Source: Acidocella sp.
Lineage (GTDB): Bacteria; Pseudomonadota; Alphaproteobacteria; Acetobacterales; Acetobacteraceae
DNA: 64,000 bases
Assembly (NCBI RefSeq): GCF_027352905.1
Contig: NZ_DAIEIF010000028.1
Span: 1 to 64,000 of the forward strand
Direction of reading: 5' to 3'
This document shows positions 1 to 8,684 of this stretch, one piece after another (the first letter of the stretch is position 1; each line of letters begins with the position of its first letter). Made by a program: the position numbers and the translations under genes. Under the pieces are notes generated by a model that saw only the letters and a program-made list of their open reading frames with translations, did not search any database and was not told the origin of the DNA.

Positions 1-1
1 A

Positions 2-238
2 CTGAACGGCGCCGCCGCCATCATCCTCGACCCGCCCTTCACCGGCGCGGGCCCGCAAATCCGTTTCATTATCAAATCAGATGTCAAGCGCCTGATCTAT
101 ATCAGCTGCAACCCCGACGCGCTCAGCACCGACGCCGCCCAGCTCCACCACGCCGGCTTCGCCCTCCTCCACGCCACCCCGATCGACCAGTTTTTATATT
201 CGGATAATCTGGAAAGCGTGGTGGTGTTCGAGCGGTGA
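2..238 (+). CDS. RlmD/TrmA-family RNA (uracil-C5) methyltransferase, C-terminal fragment
   Basis: The last 78 codons of a gene that enters from the left edge. The fragment carries ILDPPFTGAG (class I methyltransferase motif IV, usually DPPRxG), then YISCNPDAL, whose Cys is the family's catalytic nucleophile, and ends with LESVVVFE, whose Glu corresponds to the general base near the C-terminus. These three motifs in this order and spacing are diagnostic of the RumA/RlmD/TrmA family, which makes m5U in 23S rRNA or tRNA using SAM. Which RNA is modified cannot be decided from this part. Phe instead of Arg in motif IV is slightly unusual. The GC-rich composition stops right after the stop codon. 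Confidence 0.85.
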   Translation: MNGAAAIILDPPFTGAGPQIRFIIKSDVKRLIYISCNPDALSTDAAQLHHAGFALLHATPIDQFLYSDNLESVVVFER

Positions 239-324
239 TTTACCCAGAAAATAGAGCCCCAGTACTGCAAATACCCGGCAATCGTTTTATTTACATTCTA
301 AATAAAAATTTTTCATTTCAAATA

Positions 325-340
325 TGACATGACCATGTCA
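325..340. promoter_or_regulatory. Perfect 7-bp inverted repeat in AT-rich spacer
   Basis: TGACATG-AC-CATGTCA lies in the AT-rich spacer between the methyltransferase and the 3' end of the fucosyltransferase-like gene. It could be a short hairpin or a protein site. There is no T-tract on the gene's strand, so it is not a convincing terminator. The rest of 239-355 shows nothing recognisable. Confidence 0.3.
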
Positions 341-355
341 CGTCATATAGAAGCG

Positions 356-1207
356 TTATAGTGAGTAATACGGGCGACCTCCAAAAATTGCCGCTTGCTT
401 CGGAAAAGATGAATTTTTTGTTCCAAAAACATTTTTACATTTTGCTAAAAAAAGAAATTGAACAAAAGAAAATTCTACCGGAGACAATATTTTTGTCAAG
501 CCGTCTATATTTAACGGACAATTCGATTTAGTTCTTATCTTTTCCAAATACTCACTATCGTCACTAAAAATAATTTTCGGGCCATTCAATAGGCTAATTT
601 TTTCACACATTTTCTCAACACTAATATCTGCTTCCGGGTAATATTTCATTAAATTTCCCCGTCTAATTGAAACACCATTTTCGATAACAGGCAGGCTTTC
701 TAGCATTTCTTTCCATCGTCCCGCCGGTTGAAAATTTTCTTGATAAATTTGGCTCATCAACATCTCTTGAAAAGACTCCATATGAGGTAGCCGTAACTCC
801 AACGAAGTTTCTACCAAAATTATATCTGCAGAACTTGAAGCGATCTCAGAAGCATCTTGAAACGGTTCTGCTCGCTTACTTTTTATTCTATGATCGAAAA
901 TTAAATGACTTTGAGCCGTCGACTGCTCCTTATACCAACCATCATCCGGCATCCATTCAGTAAAACACACATCAACATGTGTCCCCTCAAACAAAGGAAT
1001 TTTAATGTCAAAAAAATGAGTAGGATCCGTTTCCTTCATGTAATTAACATGATCAACAATGCTTAAAGCCGAATCCTTAATCCAAAAATGATAAACTTCT
1101 CGGCCAGTCAGAAGCCCCAATAGCTTCGCAGAACAAAGAGCTCTCAGCCTATTGCCAAATCCCGCCTGAGGAGAAATAATCAATTTCTTTTTACTCATTT
1201 CAGTCAT
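356..1207 (-). CDS. Fucosyltransferase-like glycosyltransferase on an AT-rich island
   Basis: 283 aa. The N-terminus has GFGNRLRAL (residues 16-24), resembling the glycine-rich G-x-GN-x-x-x motif of GDP-fucose-using enzymes. Later come VSIRRGN, an FSDD acidic motif and a C-terminal FGTKNSSFPKQAA stretch, in the order seen in the GT11/GT23/GT65 fucosyltransferase superfamily. No membrane segment or signal peptide is visible, so a cytoplasmic enzyme decorating a surface polysaccharide is the likely role; donor and acceptor are unknown. Base composition is strikingly AT-rich (the 60 bases at 421-480 contain only 14 G/C) against a very GC-rich surround, so the gene was probably acquired by transfer. 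Family call is moderate. Confidence 0.6.
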   Translation of the reverse strand: MTEMSKKKLIISPQAGFGNRLRALCSAKLLGLLTGREVYHFWIKDSALSIVDHVNYMKETDPTHFFDIKIPLFEGTHVDVCFTEWMPDDGWYKEQSTAQSHLIFDHRIKSKRAEPFQDASEIASSSADIILVETSLELRLPHMESFQEMLMSQIYQENFQPAGRWKEMLESLPVIENGVSIRRGNLMKYYPEADISVEKMCEKISLLNGPKIIFSDDSEYLEKIRTKSNCPLNIDGLTKILSPVEFSFVQFLFLAKCKNVFGTKNSSFPKQAAIFGGRPYYSL

Positions 1208-1234
1208 CCGATGCTCAGCTTATTTTTACGGAGT

Positions 1235-1372
1235 TCAGAGAAAAAATTTCTCAAAAACGTCTTTTTTAAACGCAACACAGACACCGTCTCTCACCTCCAA
1301 AATATGGCTCAAATTTATTTTTCTTGCCCCACACGAATCAAGAAACCCTAAGTTATTTTGTTGTTTTACAAA
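1235..1372 (-). pseudogene. 3' remnant of an unidentified gene on the AT-rich island
   Basis: On the minus strand an open frame of about 45 codons runs from the composition boundary near 1372 to a stop at 1235, encoding a plausible protein tail (NNLGFLDSCGARKINLSHIL, then residues rich in Val, Lys and Phe). Open reading continues rightwards only as low-complexity Arg-rich shadow inside the rhodanese gene. I read it as the C-terminal end of a gene truncated when the island joined the GC-rich chromosome. I do not recognise the family. Confidence 0.35.
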
Positions 1373-1373
1373 A

Positions 1374-1784
1374 CTATCCCTGCTTCCAGGGCAGCCCCTC
1401 AACCTTCCAGCCCGCCACCGTGCCGCGGTGCCCCCTCGCGTCCAGCGGCCCCTCGAATCCGTCCTTGATGTTATAAACCTGCCGATATCCGGCCGCCCGG
1501 GCCACCAGCGCCGCCGCCTTCGAGCGCACACCCGACCGGCAGAGAAAATAAACCTTGGCGCCAACCCCAATATGCGCGGCCTTCAGCCCGTCCACAAATT
1601 CCGGGTTCTCCGTCACCGTCACCGGCCCCGCCCAGGAAATCAGCACCGGCTGCTTGCCCGCCTCGCCCAGTTCCGGCACGCCGACAAAATTCCACTCCGC
1701 CTGGGTGCGCACATCCACCAGCACGGCGTCGGGGTCGCTCATCAGCGCCTCCCACACATCCCGCGGCATGACGTCTTCAATCAT
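1374..1784 (-). CDS. Rhodanese-like domain protein
   Basis: 136 aa single rhodanese domain. The active-site loop FLCRSGVRS carries the persulfide-forming Cys, and the N-terminal VLVDVRTQAEW motif is the other hallmark. The start at 1784 is chosen because GGAGGG stands 4 nt before the ATG; a longer start at 1838 is possible but would abut the divergent cysteine synthase start. Known role of the family: transfer of sulfane sulfur to thiophilic acceptors. Divergent arrangement with a cysteine synthase (52 bp between start codons) fits sulfur metabolism, but the acceptor is unknown. It ends exactly where the AT-rich island begins. Confidence 0.85.
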   Translation of the reverse strand: MIEDVMPRDVWEALMSDPDAVLVDVRTQAEWNFVGVPELGEAGKQPVLISWAGPVTVTENPEFVDGLKAAHIGVGAKVYFLCRSGVRSKAAALVARAAGYRQVYNIKDGFEGPLDARGHRGTVAGWKVEGLPWKQG

Positions 1785-1836
1785 CGGGCCCTCCGTCGTA
1801 TAGAGTTTGGCACAAACATAGCGAGGATGAACGCTC

Positions 1837-2823
1837 ATGGGAACAGCAGTGGCGGACGGTCTGGTTGGCGCGATCGGTAACACCCCGCTCATCCGCCTCA
1901 AACGGGCCTCGGCGGCCACCGGGTGCGAGATTCTGGCCAAGGCCGAATTCTGCTCCCCCGGCGGCTCGGTCAAAGACCGCGCGGCCCTCGCCATCATCCA
2001 AGATGCCGAGGCGCGCGGCCTGCTCTCGCCTGGCGGCACCATCGTCGAGGGCACGGCGGGCAATACCGGCATCGGCCTCACCTTGGTCGCCAATGCGCGG
2101 GGCTATAAAAGCATCATCGTCATGCCCGAAACCCAAAGCCGCGAGAAGATCGACTTCCTGCGCATGATCGGCGCCGATCTCCGCCTCGTGCCCGCCAAGC
2201 CTTTCAAGGATCCAGGCAATTACGTGCATGTTTCGCGCGCCCTGGCCGAGGAGCAAGGCGCGCTCTGGGCCAACCAGTTCGATAATCTGGCCAACCGCGA
2301 AGGCCACCGCCGCACCACCGGCCCCGAAATCTGGGCTCAGACCGGCGGCAAGATCGATGCCTTCACCTGCGCCTGCGGCACCGGCGGCACGCTGGCCGGT
2401 GTCTCGTTCGCGCTCAAAGAACACAACCCCCATATCAAAATCGTGCTGGCCGATCCTGAAGGTTCCGGGCTTTACGGGTGGGTGAAGCACAACGACCTCA
2501 CCGTCACCGGCTCCTCCATCACCGAAGGCATCGGCCAGTCGCGCGTGCCCGGCAATCTCGATGGCGCCCCGATCGACGACGCCGTGAAAATCCCCGATCC
2601 CGAAGCCCTCGAACAGATTTTCGACCTGATGATTCATGAAGGTTTGAGCATCGGCGGTTCGGCGGGCATCAATGTCGCCGCCGCCATCCGCGTCGCGCGC
2701 GATCTGGGGCCGGGCCACACCGTGGTCACCATGCTCTGCGATTCCGGCGCGCGTTATCAAAGCAAATTATTCAACCCCGACTTCCTGAAATCGAAAAACC
2801 TGCCGGTGCCGTCATGGATGTAA
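1837..2823 (+). CDS. cysK: Cysteine synthase (O-acetylserine sulfhydrylase type)
   Basis: 328 aa fold-type II PLP enzyme. IGNTPLIRL sits near the N-terminus and SPGGSVKDR carries the PLP-binding Lys. The substrate loop reads GTAGNTG (often TSGNTG) and the phosphate loop is CGTGGT. The C-terminal segment GARYQSKLFN is typical of proteobacterial CysK. The family forms L-cysteine from O-acetylserine and sulfide in the cytoplasm. The stop codon region overlaps the start of the amidase gene by 10 bp, suggesting translational coupling. A cystathionine beta-synthase-like activity cannot be excluded by sequence alone. Confidence 0.88.
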   Translation: MGTAVADGLVGAIGNTPLIRLKRASAATGCEILAKAEFCSPGGSVKDRAALAIIQDAEARGLLSPGGTIVEGTAGNTGIGLTLVANARGYKSIIVMPETQSREKIDFLRMIGADLRLVPAKPFKDPGNYVHVSRALAEEQGALWANQFDNLANREGHRRTTGPEIWAQTGGKIDAFTCACGTGGTLAGVSFALKEHNPHIKIVLADPEGSGLYGWVKHNDLTVTGSSITEGIGQSRVPGNLDGAPIDDAVKIPDPEALEQIFDLMIHEGLSIGGSAGINVAAAIRVARDLGPGHTVVTMLCDSGARYQSKLFNPDFLKSKNLPVPSWM

Positions 2824-4181
2824 GCGAACCCGCCCTGCTCGACGCCACCGAGCTGCTGAGCGCCTACCAAACCCGCGCGCTCACCCCGCTCGCGGCCTTG
2901 CAGGCGGTGATGGAGCGCATCGCCCGCCGCAACCCCGAAATCAACGCCTTCTCGGTCATGAACCCCGAGGCGCTCGATGCCGCGCGCGCCAGCACCGCGC
3001 GCTGGGCGCAGGGCACGCCGTGCGGCCCGATTGACGGCGTGCCTGTCACAATCAAGGATTTTCTCGACGTCAAAACCCTGCCCACGCGGCGCGGCAGCAA
3101 GGCCACCAGCGCCGCCCCCGCCCCCCATGATGCCCCGGTGGTCGAGTTTCTGCGCGCCGCCGGGGCGGTCATCATCGGCAAAACCACCGCTCCCGAATTT
3201 GGCTGGAAAATCGCCGGAGATTCGCCCCTCACCGGCGTCACCCGCAACCCGTGGGACAAATCGCGCGACACGGGCGGCTCATCTTCGGGGGCGGCGGCGG
3301 CGGCGGCGGCGTTTTTCGGCCCGCTCCATGTCGGCACCGATGCTTATGGCAGCATCAGACTTCCCGCCGCCTGGTGCGGGGTGGTGGGGGTGAAGCCAAG
3401 TTTCGGCCTCACGCCGCAATGGCCGCTCGGCGCCTTCGGCCATGTCGGCGCCGCTGGGCCAATCGCGCGGACTGTCAAAGATGCCGCTTTGCTGCTGGGA
3501 AGTTTGGCGGGCTATCACAAAGCCGATCCGTTCTCCCTCGATCTGCCCCGGCGCGATTACACCGCCACCCTCGAAGATGGTGTAGCGGGGCTCAAGATCG
3601 GCATTCTGCGCACGCCCGGTTTCGCCGCCCCGGCCGATGACGAACAATGGCAGGTGCTCGACCAGGCGCGCCAACTGCTCGAACAGCAAGGCGCCATCAT
3701 CAGCGATGTCACCCTCCCCCTCCCCGATGTTTCGCGCCTGCTGGTCACGCTCTGGGGCATCGCCCAGGCCCGCCAGCTGGCGCTCATCACCCCCGAAAAA
3801 CACCCCGAACTCGACCCGCTCTTTGTCGAAACCGCCAGGAAATTCCAGAATGTTTCGGGGCTTGACCTGCTCGATGCGGAAGCAAGGCGGCTGCGCGCCG
3901 CGCATGACATGGCGGCGCTCGGGCATGATGCCCTGCTCTGCCCCGCCGTGCCCCACGCCGCGCCGCTGGCCCAGGCCCTGCTCGAAGACCCGCCGCACGC
4001 CCTGGTGCACAACTGGGCGCCCTGGAGCTTTTTGTTCAACCTCACCCGCCAACCCGCCCTCACCCTGCCGGTTGGTGTGAACACAAACAATCTGCCGCTC
4101 GCCGTGCAAATCGCCGCGCCGCTCTACCGCGACGATCTGGCGCTCAAAATCGCCCGCGCCATCGAGCGCGCGCTGGGCTGA
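2814..4181 (+). CDS. Amidase (amidase-signature family)
   Basis: 455 aa serine amidase. The Ser-cisSer-Lys machinery is visible: VTIKDF supplies the Lys, and TGGSSSGAAAA lies in the Gly/Ser-rich signature (usual form GGSSGG). It is followed by the signature continuation GTDAYGSIRLPA and CGVVGVKPSFG. The length matches stand-alone amidases. It is not clearly GatA: no gatB or gatC is adjacent, and GatA's GGSIRQPA is altered here to AYGSIRLPA. The start overlaps the cysK stop, so the two are probably co-transcribed. The substrate is unknown; release of ammonia and an acid from an amide is the family reaction. Confidence 0.85.
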   Translation: MDVSEPALLDATELLSAYQTRALTPLAALQAVMERIARRNPEINAFSVMNPEALDAARASTARWAQGTPCGPIDGVPVTIKDFLDVKTLPTRRGSKATSAAPAPHDAPVVEFLRAAGAVIIGKTTAPEFGWKIAGDSPLTGVTRNPWDKSRDTGGSSSGAAAAAAAFFGPLHVGTDAYGSIRLPAAWCGVVGVKPSFGLTPQWPLGAFGHVGAAGPIARTVKDAALLLGSLAGYHKADPFSLDLPRRDYTATLEDGVAGLKIGILRTPGFAAPADDEQWQVLDQARQLLEQQGAIISDVTLPLPDVSRLLVTLWGIAQARQLALITPEKHPELDPLFVETARKFQNVSGLDLLDAEARRLRAAHDMAALGHDALLCPAVPHAAPLAQALLEDPPHALVHNWAPWSFLFNLTRQPALTLPVGVNTNNLPLAVQIAAPLYRDDLALKIARAIERALG

Positions 4182-4201
4182 CCCGCGCATAACATCACGC
4201 C

Positions 4202-4238
4202 CCCACACAAACCCACATTTTTTGTGGTTTTGTGTGGG
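4202..4238. terminator. Convergent hairpin between amidase and CNNM-family gene
   Basis: A 15-bp stem with about one mismatch (arms 4202-4216 and 4224-4238, built on CCCACACAAA / TTTTGTGTGGG) with a T-rich 7-nt loop sits between two convergent genes. There is no long T-tract after either arm, so it may act as a weak bidirectional terminator or a transcript-end stabiliser. Confidence 0.6.
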
Positions 4239-4264
4239 TTTGGCGCCCAATTGGCGTGGGCGGG

Positions 4265-5557
4265 CTATTCGCCCGTGTCGCGCGCCACTTTCACCCGCTC
4301 CACCCGCCGCCCATCCATCGAGAGCACCTCGAATTTCCAGCCGCCGAAGATCAGCGCATCGCCCCGGCGCGCCGGGCGCAGCAGCAGGGCGAGCAGCAGC
4401 CCGCCCAGCGTGTGGTAGGTGCCCTCGGAGGGGAGGTCTGGCAGATGCAGCCGGGCCTTGATTTCATCGATGGGGGTGAGCCCGTCCAGCTCATAGCTCG
4501 AATCGGTGTCGGGTTCGGGGGCATGGGCCGGGGGGCCCTGGGCCTCGGCATCGCCGACGATCGCCTCGAGCACATCGGCGGCGGTGATGATGCCCTCGAA
4601 GCTGCCATATTCGTCGAGCACCAGGGCAAGGCCCAGCGGGTCGGCCTTCAGCCGCTCCAGGGCTTCCAGGGCGGTCACCGAATCGGGCAGGGCGATGGGC
4701 TGGCGGATGGCGCTGGCCAGGCTGACATCGCGGCCATCAAGCACGCGGTCGAGCACATCCTTGGTCAAAACGATGCCGGTGACGTTATCGACCGTGCGGT
4801 CGCAGACCACGAAGCGCGAATGGGGGGCGGTGCGCAGGCGGGCGATGATGTCGGCGCGCGGCGCGGTGCGGTCGATCCAGACGATCTCGGTGCGCGGGGT
4901 CATGATGGCGCGCACCGGCTTGTCGGCCAGGCGCAGCACGCGCTCGATGATGTCGCGCTCCTCCGTCTCCAGCACACCGGTTTCGGCGCCTTCCACCAGC
5001 ATCGCCTTCAACTCCTCTTCGGAAACGCCGCGCCGGTCCTCCTGCTCCGGGCCGAAGAGGCGCAGCACGAGATAGGTGGTTTTGCGCAACAGCCATATGG
5101 CCGGAGCGGCGATTTTGGCGAGCAGCGAAATCGGCCCGGCCGCCACGACGGCCAGCCGCTCCGGATGGCGCAGGGCGAGCTGCTTGGGCACCAGCTCGCC
5201 AAAGACAAGAGTGAGATAGGTGATGACGATGACGGTGAGAATGACGCCCAGCGGGCCGGCATAAGGCTGGATGTAGGGGAGTTTTTCCAGCGGTCTTTGC
5301 AGCCGCTCGCCCAGCTGATCGCCGCCGAACACGCCGGTGAGAATGCCGATGAGAGTGATGCCGAACTGGGTGGTGGGCAGGAAACTTTCAGGGTCGTCCG
5401 CCAGCATGCGCGCCTGGGTGGCGCCCCGCACGCCCTGGCGTTCCATCAGGGTCAGCATCGCCCGGCGGGAGGAGACGAGCGCCAGCTCCGCCAGGGAGAA
5501 GGCGCCATTGAGCAGCACGAGAAGGGCGAGGATGAGAAGCTGCAACACCAAAGGCAT
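4265..5557 (-). CDS. HlyC/CorC-family (CNNM-type) membrane protein: DUF21, two CBS domains, CorC_HlyC domain
   Basis: 430 aa. Residues about 1-190 are the DUF21/CNNM membrane domain: a first helix at 5-25, a second hydrophobic segment around PLGVILTVIVITYLTLVFGE, and the conserved FGELVPKQLAL motif. Residues about 200-330 hold a CBS pair (IMTPRTEIVWID and LVLDEYGSFEGIIT), and the C-terminal 85 residues form the FAD-like CorC_HlyC domain. Family members such as YtfL/PaeA, TlyC and CNNM are linked to divalent-cation or polyamine efflux; the older 'hemolysin' label is not informative. It stands alone, with an AT-rich spacer upstream that probably holds its promoter. Confidence 0.85.
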   Translation of the reverse strand: MPLVLQLLILALLVLLNGAFSLAELALVSSRRAMLTLMERQGVRGATQARMLADDPESFLPTTQFGITLIGILTGVFGGDQLGERLQRPLEKLPYIQPYAGPLGVILTVIVITYLTLVFGELVPKQLALRHPERLAVVAAGPISLLAKIAAPAIWLLRKTTYLVLRLFGPEQEDRRGVSEEELKAMLVEGAETGVLETEERDIIERVLRLADKPVRAIMTPRTEIVWIDRTAPRADIIARLRTAPHSRFVVCDRTVDNVTGIVLTKDVLDRVLDGRDVSLASAIRQPIALPDSVTALEALERLKADPLGLALVLDEYGSFEGIITAADVLEAIVGDAEAQGPPAHAPEPDTDSSYELDGLTPIDEIKARLHLPDLPSEGTYHTLGGLLLALLLRPARRGDALIFGGWKFEVLSMDGRRVERVKVARDTGE

Positions 5558-5757
5558 GATGAACCTTGTAGCTGGATTTGCGGCGGGGAGCGATTGCCGT
5601 GACGGGGAGCGGCTTGGCTCAATTGTGAAATGAAGCCAACAAGGGAAATAATTGATAAATTTGGAAACACAACCGATCTGACCGCGTTAAGAGTTACAAC
5701 ATTAAAATTTGTTTGCCTTAGTTGGGCCACAATCGCGCCCATACGCCGCCGTACTGA

Positions 5758-8511
5758 ATGCCGATGTTGAGGCTCGACCGGGGCTTGTCCCGGGCCAGCT
5801 CGGACTTCGCCATGACGTACCAGTCGCATATCCATCGCCAGGACGCTTTGATTTCCACCCGCAAGACCCGCCGGGGCTGGGCCTCGCCCGGCTCCTGGGC
5901 CGCCGCCTTGGGCGTGGGCGCGGTGGCGCTCGGCCTATGGGCCGGATTCAACCGTCCGGCGACGGATATTCCCGCCTATAAAGGCGATATTGGCGGTTTC
6001 GCCTTCTCGCCCTTCCATAAGGGTGAAAGCCCGGAAACCGGCGACTACCCCACCCCGGCCCAGATCAAAGCAGACCTCGCCCAGGTGGCCAAATACACCC
6101 ATAACATCCGCACCTATACGGTGGAGGGCGATCTTGGCCAGATTCCCGCCCTGGCCGAGGGGCTGGGGCTGAATGTCACCCTCGGCGCGTGGCTGGACCG
6201 TCACCCGGACGCCAACGCCAGGGAACTCGCCAGCGTCATCCAGATCGCCAACGCCAATCCCGATGTGAAACAGGTGATGGTGGGCAATGAGAGCGTGCTG
6301 CGCGGCGACCTGACCGTGCCGGAGCTGGTGGCCGACATCCGCGCCGTGCAGAAACAGGTGCACGTGCCGGTCTCCACCGCCGAGCCCTGGCATGTCTGGC
6401 TCAAACATCCCGAACTCGCCAACTCGGTTGATTTCATCACCGTGCATCTGCTGCCCTATTGGGAGGGCGTGCCGGAGAAAATCGCCGTGCAGGACGCGAT
6501 GCACCGCTACGAGCAGGTGCATGCGCGCTACCCTGATAAAAAGATCGTCATCGGCGAGATCGGCTGGCCCTCGGATGGCATCGATATTGGCGCCGCCCGC
6601 GCCAACACCATCAACCAGGCCCGCTTTCTGCGCGATTTCTTCAATCTGGCGCAGCAAAAGCATCTCGATTATTTCGTGATGGAAGCATTCGACCAGCCCT
6701 GGAAAACAAGTTTCGAGGGCCGCGCCGCCGGCTATTGGGGCATGTTCACGCTCGGCCGCCACGAGAAATGGTCGCTGACCGGCCCGGTCGAGAATCACCC
6801 GGAATGGAAATTCTATGCGCTGGGCGCGGCGCTGATGAGCCTGCTCGCCACCATGGCGCTGCTCTCCCGCCGCCCGGATATCCGCCTGCCCGGCAAGCTG
6901 CTCTTCGCCGTGCTGGTGGAGGGGTTCACCACGGCGCTGGCGATGCTGCTGATGAATATGGGCCAGACCTATCTCTCCTTGGCCGCCGCCGCCGTGTGGG
7001 GCGCGCTGGCGCTGGGGCAGGGGCTCCTGCTCTTCCTGCTCATCGCGGATAGTTTCGATCTGATGGAGACCGTGTTCGGCCGCGTCGTGCGCCGGCATTA
7101 CGAGCCGATGCCCGCGCCTCATGGCACCCCGCTGCCCAAGGTCTCCCTGCATCTGCCGATCTGCAACGAGCCGCCGGAGATGGTGAAGCAGACGTTGAAC
7201 AGCCTGGCCGCGCTGGATTACGAGCGGTTCGAGGTGCTGGTGATCGACAACAACACCACCGACCCGCGCGTATGGGAGCCGGTGGCCGAGCATTGCGCCC
7301 GGCTGGGGCCGAAATTCCGCTTCTTCACCCTGGGCAAATATCAGGGATACAAGGCGGGGGCGCTAAACTTCGCGCTGCGCGAGACCGCCGCCGACGCGCA
7401 GATCATCGGCGTGATCGACTCCGATTATCTGGTCGAGCCCGATTGGCTGCGCTCGATGGCGCCGGCCTTCGCCGACCCGGCGGTGGGCTTCACCCAGTCC
7501 CCCCAGGACTACCGGGATAACGATGGCTCGCTGTTCAAGCGGATGATGTTTTGGGAGTATGCGGGCTTCTTCCATGCCGGCATGGTGACGCGCAACGAGC
7601 GCAACGCCATCATCCAGCATGGCACGATGACGCTGATCCGCAAACAGGCCCTGCTGAACGAGAATGGCTGGGCGGAATGGTGCATCACCGAGGACAGCCA
7701 GCTTGGCCTGCGCCTGTTCCGCGCCGGGTATGAGGCGGTCTATTCCAAGAAGAGTTTCGGCAAGGGCGTGATGCCGGATGACTATAATGCTTTCCGCAAG
7801 CAGCGTTACCGCTGGGCCTATGGCGCCATGCGCATCGTTCGCGCCAATGCGGGCCCGCTCTTCAACCCTTTCAACAAGGAGCTGACGGCGGGCCAGCGCT
7901 GGCATTTCATCACTGGCTGGCTGCCCTGGTTTGGCGATGCGTTGGGGCTGGTCTTCCTCGCCATGGGGCTGGCCTGGTCGGCGGGGCTGATCTTCGACCC
8001 GGTGCGGTTCGAATTCCCCATCGCCCTGTTCATGCTGCCCTCCATCGGCCTGTTCCTGTTCAAGATCGCGCAGATCCTTGCCCTCTATAAGAGCCGGGTG
8101 CCCTGCGGGTTCATGGACCGTCTGGGCGCGGCGGTGGCGGGGCTGGCGCTGTCCCATTCCATCGGCAAGGCGGTATGGAAGGGGCTGTTCTCCAATAAAC
8201 TGCCCTTCCTGCGCACGCCGAAAATGGAGGATGCCCCGGCGCTGGTGCAGGGGCTGGTGATGGCCCGCGAGGAGCTGGTGATCCTGGTGCTCACCTGGGC
8301 GGCGGCGCTGGCGGTGGGGTTTGGCCATCATTGGGCGACGCTGGAGACACGGCTTTGGGTGGCGGTGCTGTTCACCCAATCCATGCCGTATCTGGCTTCC
8401 GTGGGGGTCTCCATTCTAGCCGCGCTGCCCGCCAAGATGGTCAAGCCCGTCGCGCTGCCGGCTCTCCGGCCCGTGCCTGCCGCGCTGCTGCATCCGGCCG
8501 CCGGGGATTAA
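5758..8511 (+). CDS. Bifunctional GH17 - GT2 beta-glucan synthase (NdvB-like)
   Basis: About 900 aa. After a short cytoplasmic tail comes a membrane anchor (around residues 45-65), then a periplasmic GH17-like domain (about 75-350, with MVGNESVLRG and VIGEIGWPSDG containing the two Glu expected of this clan). A membrane segment follows, then a family-2 glycosyltransferase (VSLHLPICNEPPEMV, an IGVIDSDYLVE DxD site, TEDSQLGLRL, and QRYRWAYGAMR matching Q/RxxRW), and four to five C-terminal helices. The P. aeruginosa NdvB enzyme for cyclic beta-1,3-glucan has this fusion. Inferred role: synthesis of a periplasmic beta-glucan with GH17-mediated cyclisation or branching. A second ATG at 5812 may be the real start, since neither has a clear ribosome site. 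Confidence 0.85.
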   Translation: MPMLRLDRGLSRASSDFAMTYQSHIHRQDALISTRKTRRGWASPGSWAAALGVGAVALGLWAGFNRPATDIPAYKGDIGGFAFSPFHKGESPETGDYPTPAQIKADLAQVAKYTHNIRTYTVEGDLGQIPALAEGLGLNVTLGAWLDRHPDANARELASVIQIANANPDVKQVMVGNESVLRGDLTVPELVADIRAVQKQVHVPVSTAEPWHVWLKHPELANSVDFITVHLLPYWEGVPEKIAVQDAMHRYEQVHARYPDKKIVIGEIGWPSDGIDIGAARANTINQARFLRDFFNLAQQKHLDYFVMEAFDQPWKTSFEGRAAGYWGMFTLGRHEKWSLTGPVENHPEWKFYALGAALMSLLATMALLSRRPDIRLPGKLLFAVLVEGFTTALAMLLMNMGQTYLSLAAAAVWGALALGQGLLLFLLIADSFDLMETVFGRVVRRHYEPMPAPHGTPLPKVSLHLPICNEPPEMVKQTLNSLAALDYERFEVLVIDNNTTDPRVWEPVAEHCARLGPKFRFFTLGKYQGYKAGALNFALRETAADAQIIGVIDSDYLVEPDWLRSMAPAFADPAVGFTQSPQDYRDNDGSLFKRMMFWEYAGFFHAGMVTRNERNAIIQHGTMTLIRKQALLNENGWAEWCITEDSQLGLRLFRAGYEAVYSKKSFGKGVMPDDYNAFRKQRYRWAYGAMRIVRANAGPLFNPFNKELTAGQRWHFITGWLPWFGDALGLVFLAMGLAWSAGLIFDPVRFEFPIALFMLPSIGLFLFKIAQILALYKSRVPCGFMDRLGAAVAGLALSHSIGKAVWKGLFSNKLPFLRTPKMEDAPALVQGLVMAREELVILVLTWAAALAVGFGHHWATLETRLWVAVLFTQSMPYLASVGVSILAALPAKMVKPVALPALRPVPAALLHPAAGD

Positions 8512-8542
8512 AATCCTGGAGCCAGGAGCGATTCGTCAACGC

Positions 8543-8567
8543 GCGGGGGCTTTTCAACCGCCCCCGC
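8543..8567 (+). terminator. GC-rich hairpin after the glucan synthase gene
   Basis: GCGGGGGC / GCCCCCGC, a perfect 8-bp stem with a 9-nt loop starting TTTT. It stands 32 bp after the stop of the GH17-GT2 gene and before tRNA-Lys. There is no T-tract after the stem, so efficiency as an intrinsic terminator is uncertain. A second, imperfect hairpin (8580-8607) lies directly before the tRNA. Confidence 0.4.
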
Positions 8568-8608
8568 AGCCGGTATAGAGGCCGCCGTCTGGCATGGCCA
8601 GGCGGCGA

Positions 8609-8684
8609 GGGTGCATAGCTCAGTTGGTAGAGCAGCTGACTCTTAATCAGTAGGTCCAAGGTTCGAATCCTTGTGCACCCACCA
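8609..8684 (+). tRNA. tRNA-Lys (anticodon CTT)
   Basis: 76 nt cloverleaf. The 7-bp acceptor stem GGGTGCA / TGCACCC is perfect, with discriminator A and an encoded CCA end. The D-arm contains AGTTGGTAGA. The anticodon arm is GCTGA-CTCTTAA-TCAGT with anticodon CTT, reading AAG. The T-arm contains GGTTCGAATCC. It lies immediately upstream of the decayed phosphonate locus. I looked for a duplicated 3' tRNA end (attachment-site scar) downstream and saw none. Confidence 0.97.

Noticed and set aside
1235-1570. 111-codon minus ORF as a whole gene
   Set aside because: Its first two thirds are an Arg-rich shadow of the rhodanese gene; only the AT-rich tail looks like protein, and it is listed as a remnant.
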